A DNA stretch of 16,843 nt from Bacillota bacterium (lineage in GTDB: Bacteria > Bacillota > Sulfobacillia > RBS10-35). Below are positions 14,247 to 16,843 of this stretch, in pieces; within the stretch, counting starts at the first letter, position 1; each line of letters begins with the position of its first letter. Both the position numbers and the translations under genes were made by a program. The DNA is taken from the NCBI GenBank assembly GCA_029960865.1, contig JASBVX010000004.1, positions 1-16,843 on the forward strand. Direction: 5' to 3'. Below the pieces are notes generated by a model. It did not search any database. It saw only the letters and a program-made list of their open reading frames with translations, and was not told the origin of the DNA.

Positions 14247-14996
14247 TCACCCTGTCGCCTTTCGCAGGATCCCGATGGGGGTGAGGTACGCGCCCTGGCC
14301 CAGGGGGTTGTCCGACAAAAGGAGGGCCAGTTTTTTTCGATCGACGCCCGGCGTGGCTCCCAGGATGGCGCTTCCCAAATCGTTGACGTCCACGATGGCG
14401 GCTTCCACGGCGAAGGAGGAGCCCTTGGCCTCGGCGATGGTTGCGACCCAGCGCCGGCAGACGTCATCGGCGTGGAGGGGCATTAACGTGACGCACTGGT
14501 CGTAAGGGGGAGCGGTAGGTTCCCCGGGGCCATCGCTGGAAGCCACTCTCTGTCCGGCGATGCGATAGAAGACCCCCTGCAAACCCAGGGTGCGGGCCAC
14601 GGCATGAAGGGCGGCAGCCAAAAGGATCAGGGGGACCCCTGCTTCCCGAATGGCCATTTCCATGGTTTCCGGCTTGCTGAGGCCATAGCCCCAGGGGACC
14701 CGCCGCACTTTGGAGGAAAGAAAACGGGCCAAGCGGCTGGGGCGAACGGCATGGACGGGAATGGCTCTTCCCTGGCTCCCCGCCACCGCCTTCTCGCTGA
14801 TGAAGATGAGGTCTCCCGGCAGGAGGTGGGGCAGGGTGTAGGAGGCGACCACCCCGACGATATCTTCGCCCGCCATGATGACATGGGTTTTGATGGTGAG
14901 GCGCCGCCATTTCTCGCTGGAAAGCTCCACCGCCGTGTCCCGCAGGATGCTTCCCGCAGGAAGGCTCTGGGAAAGGGCCAAAAGTGGGTCGACCAT
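14247..14996 (-). CDS. CofE-like (F420-0:L-glutamate ligase family) protein, copy 2
   Basis: Middle gene of the tandem set, 249 residues. By eye it is much closer to copy 3 than to copy 1: both carry GYGLSKPETMEMAIRE, PTAPPYDQCVTLMPLH, KKLA and LSDNPLGQG. Family blocks are IKTHVIMAGEDI near 35-46, GDLIFISEKAVAGSQGR at 61-77, VDVNDLG at 202-208, and DNPLGQG at 229-235. One difference stands out: the IDGP motif of the other two copies is SDGP here (residues 154-157), with an odd acidic change after LQGVFYRIAG. The frame is open upstream into copy 3, but ATG 14996 is chosen because GGAGGGGG lies seven bases before it and homology begins there. The gap from copy 3 is 67 bases and to copy 1 is 47 bases. 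Confidence 0.8.
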   Translation of the reverse strand: MVDPLLALSQSLPAGSILRDTAVELSSEKWRRLTIKTHVIMAGEDIVGVVASYTLPHLLPGDLIFISEKAVAGSQGRAIPVHAVRPSRLARFLSSKVRRVPWGYGLSKPETMEMAIREAGVPLILLAAALHAVARTLGLQGVFYRIAGQRVASSDGPGEPTAPPYDQCVTLMPLHADDVCRRWVATIAEAKGSSFAVEAAIVDVNDLGSAILGATPGVDRKKLALLLSDNPLGQGAYLTPIGILRKATG

Positions 14997-15335
14997 GAAT
15001 AAGCCCCCTCCAATTATTTTCATATCCAGCTCCTTGACGGAGGAGGGTGGGAAAAGTTCCAAGTCAGGGAATGCGACGCAGGATCCCGATGGGCGTGATG
15101 TAGGGGCCCTGGCCCAAGGGATTGTCGGACAAAATCTGAGCCAGTTTTTTGCGGTGGACGCCGGGGCTGGCCCCCAGGACGGCACTTCCCAGGTCGTTGA
15201 TGTCGACGATGGCGGCTTCCACAGGGAAGTGGGGTCCTTTCCAGCGGCGAATGCGCTGCACCAGCTCCGCGCAGATCTCGTCGGAGTGGAGGGGCATCAG
15301 GGTGACGCACTGGTCGTAGGGGGGAGCGGTAGGTT
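14472..15335. repeat. Near-identical DNA block shared by CofE-like copies 2 and 3
   Basis: Fifty bases at 14472-14521 match 15286-15335 with four mismatches, encoding the segment from PPYDQCVTLMPLH to its flanks. The surrounding genes differ much more at DNA level, so this is the best-conserved stretch. Coordinates span both copies and the DNA between them. Confidence 0.75.
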
Positions 15336-15816
15336 CGTCGGGCCCGTCGATGGAGGTGACCCGCTGGCCGGCGATGCGGTAAAAGTCGCCTTTGCGGCCG
15401 AAGAGCCGGGTCACGGCGTGGACGCCTGCCGCCAGGAGGATGCGCCATGTTCCCACTTCCCGGATGGCCATCTCCATGGTCTCCGGTTTGCTCAGACCGT
15501 AGCCCCAGGGTACCGGCCGCACCTTGGAAGACAGAAACCGGGCCAGCCGGCCCGGCTGGATCTCTTTGACGGGGATAGCTCTCCCCTGGCTCCCGGCCAC
15601 GGCTTTTTCGCTGATGAAGATGAGGTCGTCGGGCTGGAGGTGGGGGAGGGTGTAAAAGAGAACCACCTCCACGATGTCCTCTCCGGCCAGGATGACATGG
15701 GTGCGGATGTTGAGCCGCTCCCAGCGCTGTTCGTCCACCTCCACGACGCTGCGTTTGACGATCTGCCCCCTCAGCTGAGGGTCCTGGGGGGGAGGGATGT
15801 CGGCGCGTTTTGGCAA
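15064..15816 (-). CDS. CofE-like (F420-0:L-glutamate ligase family) protein, copy 3
   Basis: First gene of the tandem set in transcription order, 250 residues. Its N-terminus (MPKRADIPPPQDPQLRG) is longer and more basic than that of the other copies. The family core is complete: IRTHVILAGEDIVEVV, DDLIFISEKAVAGSQGR (GD changed to DD), GYGLSKPETMEMAIRE, FYRIAGQRVTSIDGP, VDINDLG and SDNPLGQG. The start is TTG at 15816 with an AAGGGGGG ribosome site about seven bases upstream. The 95-base gap to the divergent HExxH peptidase must hold both promoters; a weak pair (TGTCAA, 17 bases, CATAAG) can be read on this strand, with low confidence. Function is unproven: a ligase acting on a glutamyl or related amide bond is the family expectation. 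Confidence 0.8.
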   Translation of the reverse strand: MPKRADIPPPQDPQLRGQIVKRSVVEVDEQRWERLNIRTHVILAGEDIVEVVLFYTLPHLQPDDLIFISEKAVAGSQGRAIPVKEIQPGRLARFLSSKVRPVPWGYGLSKPETMEMAIREVGTWRILLAAGVHAVTRLFGRKGDFYRIAGQRVTSIDGPDEPTAPPYDQCVTLMPLHSDEICAELVQRIRRWKGPHFPVEAAIVDINDLGSAVLGASPGVHRKKLAQILSDNPLGQGPYITPIGILRRIP

Positions 15817-15911
15817 CGGACTTCCCCCCTTATCGAGGCTTCTCCCTGACGCTTATGCCAGCTACCGAGAACATTTGACAGCGACCGGCCCCCTCCCGAG
15901 GAGTTACCATA

Positions 15912-16736
15912 ATGTCGGTGATCAGGGTGAGGCGTTGGGTGGCAGTGCTGGTCATGATGGTCTTTCTTCTGGCCGGGATGGCCTTTTGGATCCCATGGCC
16001 TGCCCTGGGGGGCTGGACCCTGGAAAAGGAGGCCCTGGCCCAGGGGATGCCGGCCCTCCAGAAAGATGGAGTGCTGGTGATCTATCCCCCTGGCCATGAG
16101 GAAGAGGCCTCCTGGGTCCTGGAGGGTGTGCTTCAGTACGTGGATCCCGTCTTTACCCTGTTGCACGCGCGCCGGCCCGACCACATCCGGGTCATGGTGG
16201 CGGCTGACCAGGAGGAGCTCCGGCACGATCTGGGCACCTCCGAGGCACCCCTGGGGGCCTATTGGCAGGACACCCTCTGGATCCTGGCCCCCTCTTCCTG
16301 GCCCGGCGGCCCTGTGGATCGGGAGCGCTTCCTGGCGGAAGGGCCTATCGCCCATGAGCTTGGCCACATGGCCCTGCACCGGCGGGTGGGGGAGAAGGTG
16401 CCTGTCTGGCTGGATGAAGGGGTGGCCCAATGGGTGGATGAGAAGGTGACGGGCTTCCTTTGGCTGGAGGGATGGCCGCGACTGGAGGAAGGGGAGGGCT
16501 TCAGCTATCAAGACCTTTCCCGCTGGCAAGTGGATGATCTGGCTGTGGCCTACCTCCAGTCCTACCTCCTGGCGGCTGAAATCGCCCGGAGCCATGGAGG
16601 AGAGGGTCTCGCTCTTCTCCTGGACCGCCTGGAAAAGGGCCATGCTGTGAACCAGAGCCTTCGCACCGTTTTGGGAGACGGCTACCCAGGCCTTGTGGCC
16701 GGTGATGCCTGGCAGGCGCCCCTCCTCTCCCCATGA
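15912..16736 (+). CDS. Membrane-anchored HExxH metallopeptidase (peptidase MA-like)
   Basis: Predicted zinc peptidase facing the outside of the cell; the substrate is unknown. The 274-residue protein has a basic N-terminus (MSVIRVRRW) and a hydrophobic segment at about 9-34 that could be a membrane anchor or an uncleaved signal. A domain follows with the zinc motif HELGH at 148-152 and a downstream glutamate at E169 (VWLDEGVAQW), the gluzincin arrangement of the peptidase MA superfamily. The part after 180 (WLEGWPRLEEGEGFSYQDL, then AVAYLQSYLLAAEI) fits the helical tail of that group. The ATG at 15912 has GAGGAG eight bases upstream. It is divergent from the CofE-like operon and 53 bases ahead of a response regulator gene, with which it may or may not share a transcript. 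Confidence 0.82.
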   Translation: MSVIRVRRWVAVLVMMVFLLAGMAFWIPWPALGGWTLEKEALAQGMPALQKDGVLVIYPPGHEEEASWVLEGVLQYVDPVFTLLHARRPDHIRVMVAADQEELRHDLGTSEAPLGAYWQDTLWILAPSSWPGGPVDRERFLAEGPIAHELGHMALHRRVGEKVPVWLDEGVAQWVDEKVTGFLWLEGWPRLEEGEGFSYQDLSRWQVDDLAVAYLQSYLLAAEIARSHGGEGLALLLDRLEKGHAVNQSLRTVLGDGYPGLVAGDAWQAPLLSP

Positions 16737-16789
16737 ACCTGGCAGGACTCTTCCCTCTTCACGCAGAATAGGCTCCAGGAGGTGGGGCT

Positions 16790-16843
16790 GTGGATAAGAT
16801 CCTCATCGTGGAAGATGAGCGTCCCATCGCCGAGATCCTGGAG
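16790..16843 (+). CDS. Response regulator, N-terminus only (cut by window end)
   Basis: Only the first 18 codons are present. GTG at 16790 has an excellent ribosome site, AGGAGGTG at 16776-16783. The peptide MDKILIVEDERPIAEILE is the first strand and helix of a receiver domain, with the acidic pair ED that helps bind magnesium next to the phosphorylated aspartate. Output domain and partner kinase lie outside the window, so no specific name is given. Confidence 0.85.
   Translation, partial: MDKILIVEDERPIAEILE

Noticed and set aside
13462..15816. CRISPR-like or mobile-element repeat structure
   Set aside because: The repetition is explained by tandem paralogous genes. There are no spacers, transposase or terminal repeats.
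14875..15849. 324-codon plus-strand frame opposite CofE-like copies 2 and 3
   Set aside because: It is the antisense of conserved paralogous genes. Its internal repetition simply mirrors their duplication.
15771..16643. 290-codon minus-strand frame opposite the HExxH peptidase
   Set aside because: It has no ribosome site and no motif. The opposite strand carries HELGH, a signal segment and a good ribosome site.

Overview
The window looks like chromosomal DNA of a moderately high-GC, endospore-forming member of the Bacillota. Three things point there: a complete GerA/GerB/GerC germinant-receptor operon, a Bacillus-like Mn superoxide dismutase, and cell-wall hydrolases with LysM, G5 and amidase_3 domains. 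I cannot name the genus. Genes are tightly packed, with strong Shine-Dalgarno (SD) sequences and frequent GTG or TTG starts. I see no insertion sequence, CRISPR array, prophage or replication origin.

Layout. 1-2135: the end of sodA (+) converges on an N-acetylmuramoyl-L-alanine amidase gene (-). The two ends overlap by 11 bp, and a perfect sodA terminator lies inside the amidase coding sequence. 2167-2406: a complete tRNA operon, with a sigma-A-type promoter, tRNA-Gly(CCC), tRNA-Thr(CGT) and an intrinsic terminator. 2542-3498 (-): proline dehydrogenase. 3588-4195 (+): a WrbA-type quinone oxidoreductase gene broken by three single-base indels. 4201-6917 (+): molybdate transporter genes in the order C-A-B, then an O-methyltransferase. 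6948-10620 (+): overlapping gerA-gerB-gerC genes, preceded by a hairpin that touches the gerA start codon. 10621-10978: no intact gene, but an apparent membrane-protein remnant on the minus strand. 10979-11851 (-): dapF. 11967-13460 (+): a membrane-anchored LysM-G5-M23 peptidase.

The most unusual part is 13462-15816 (-), where three tandem paralogs of a small CofE-like (F420-0:L-glutamate ligase family) protein lie in one apparent operon. No other F420 biosynthesis gene is visible in the window. Divergent from them is a membrane-anchored HExxH peptidase (15912-16736), then the first 18 codons of a response regulator at the window edge.

Functional themes are cell envelope and spore biology (amidase, M23 peptidase, dapF for meso-diaminopimelate, germinant receptor) and redox or cofactor metabolism (SOD, proline dehydrogenase, quinone reductase remnant, molybdate uptake, CofE-like enzymes). 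All functions are inferred by reading motifs; no database search was run.
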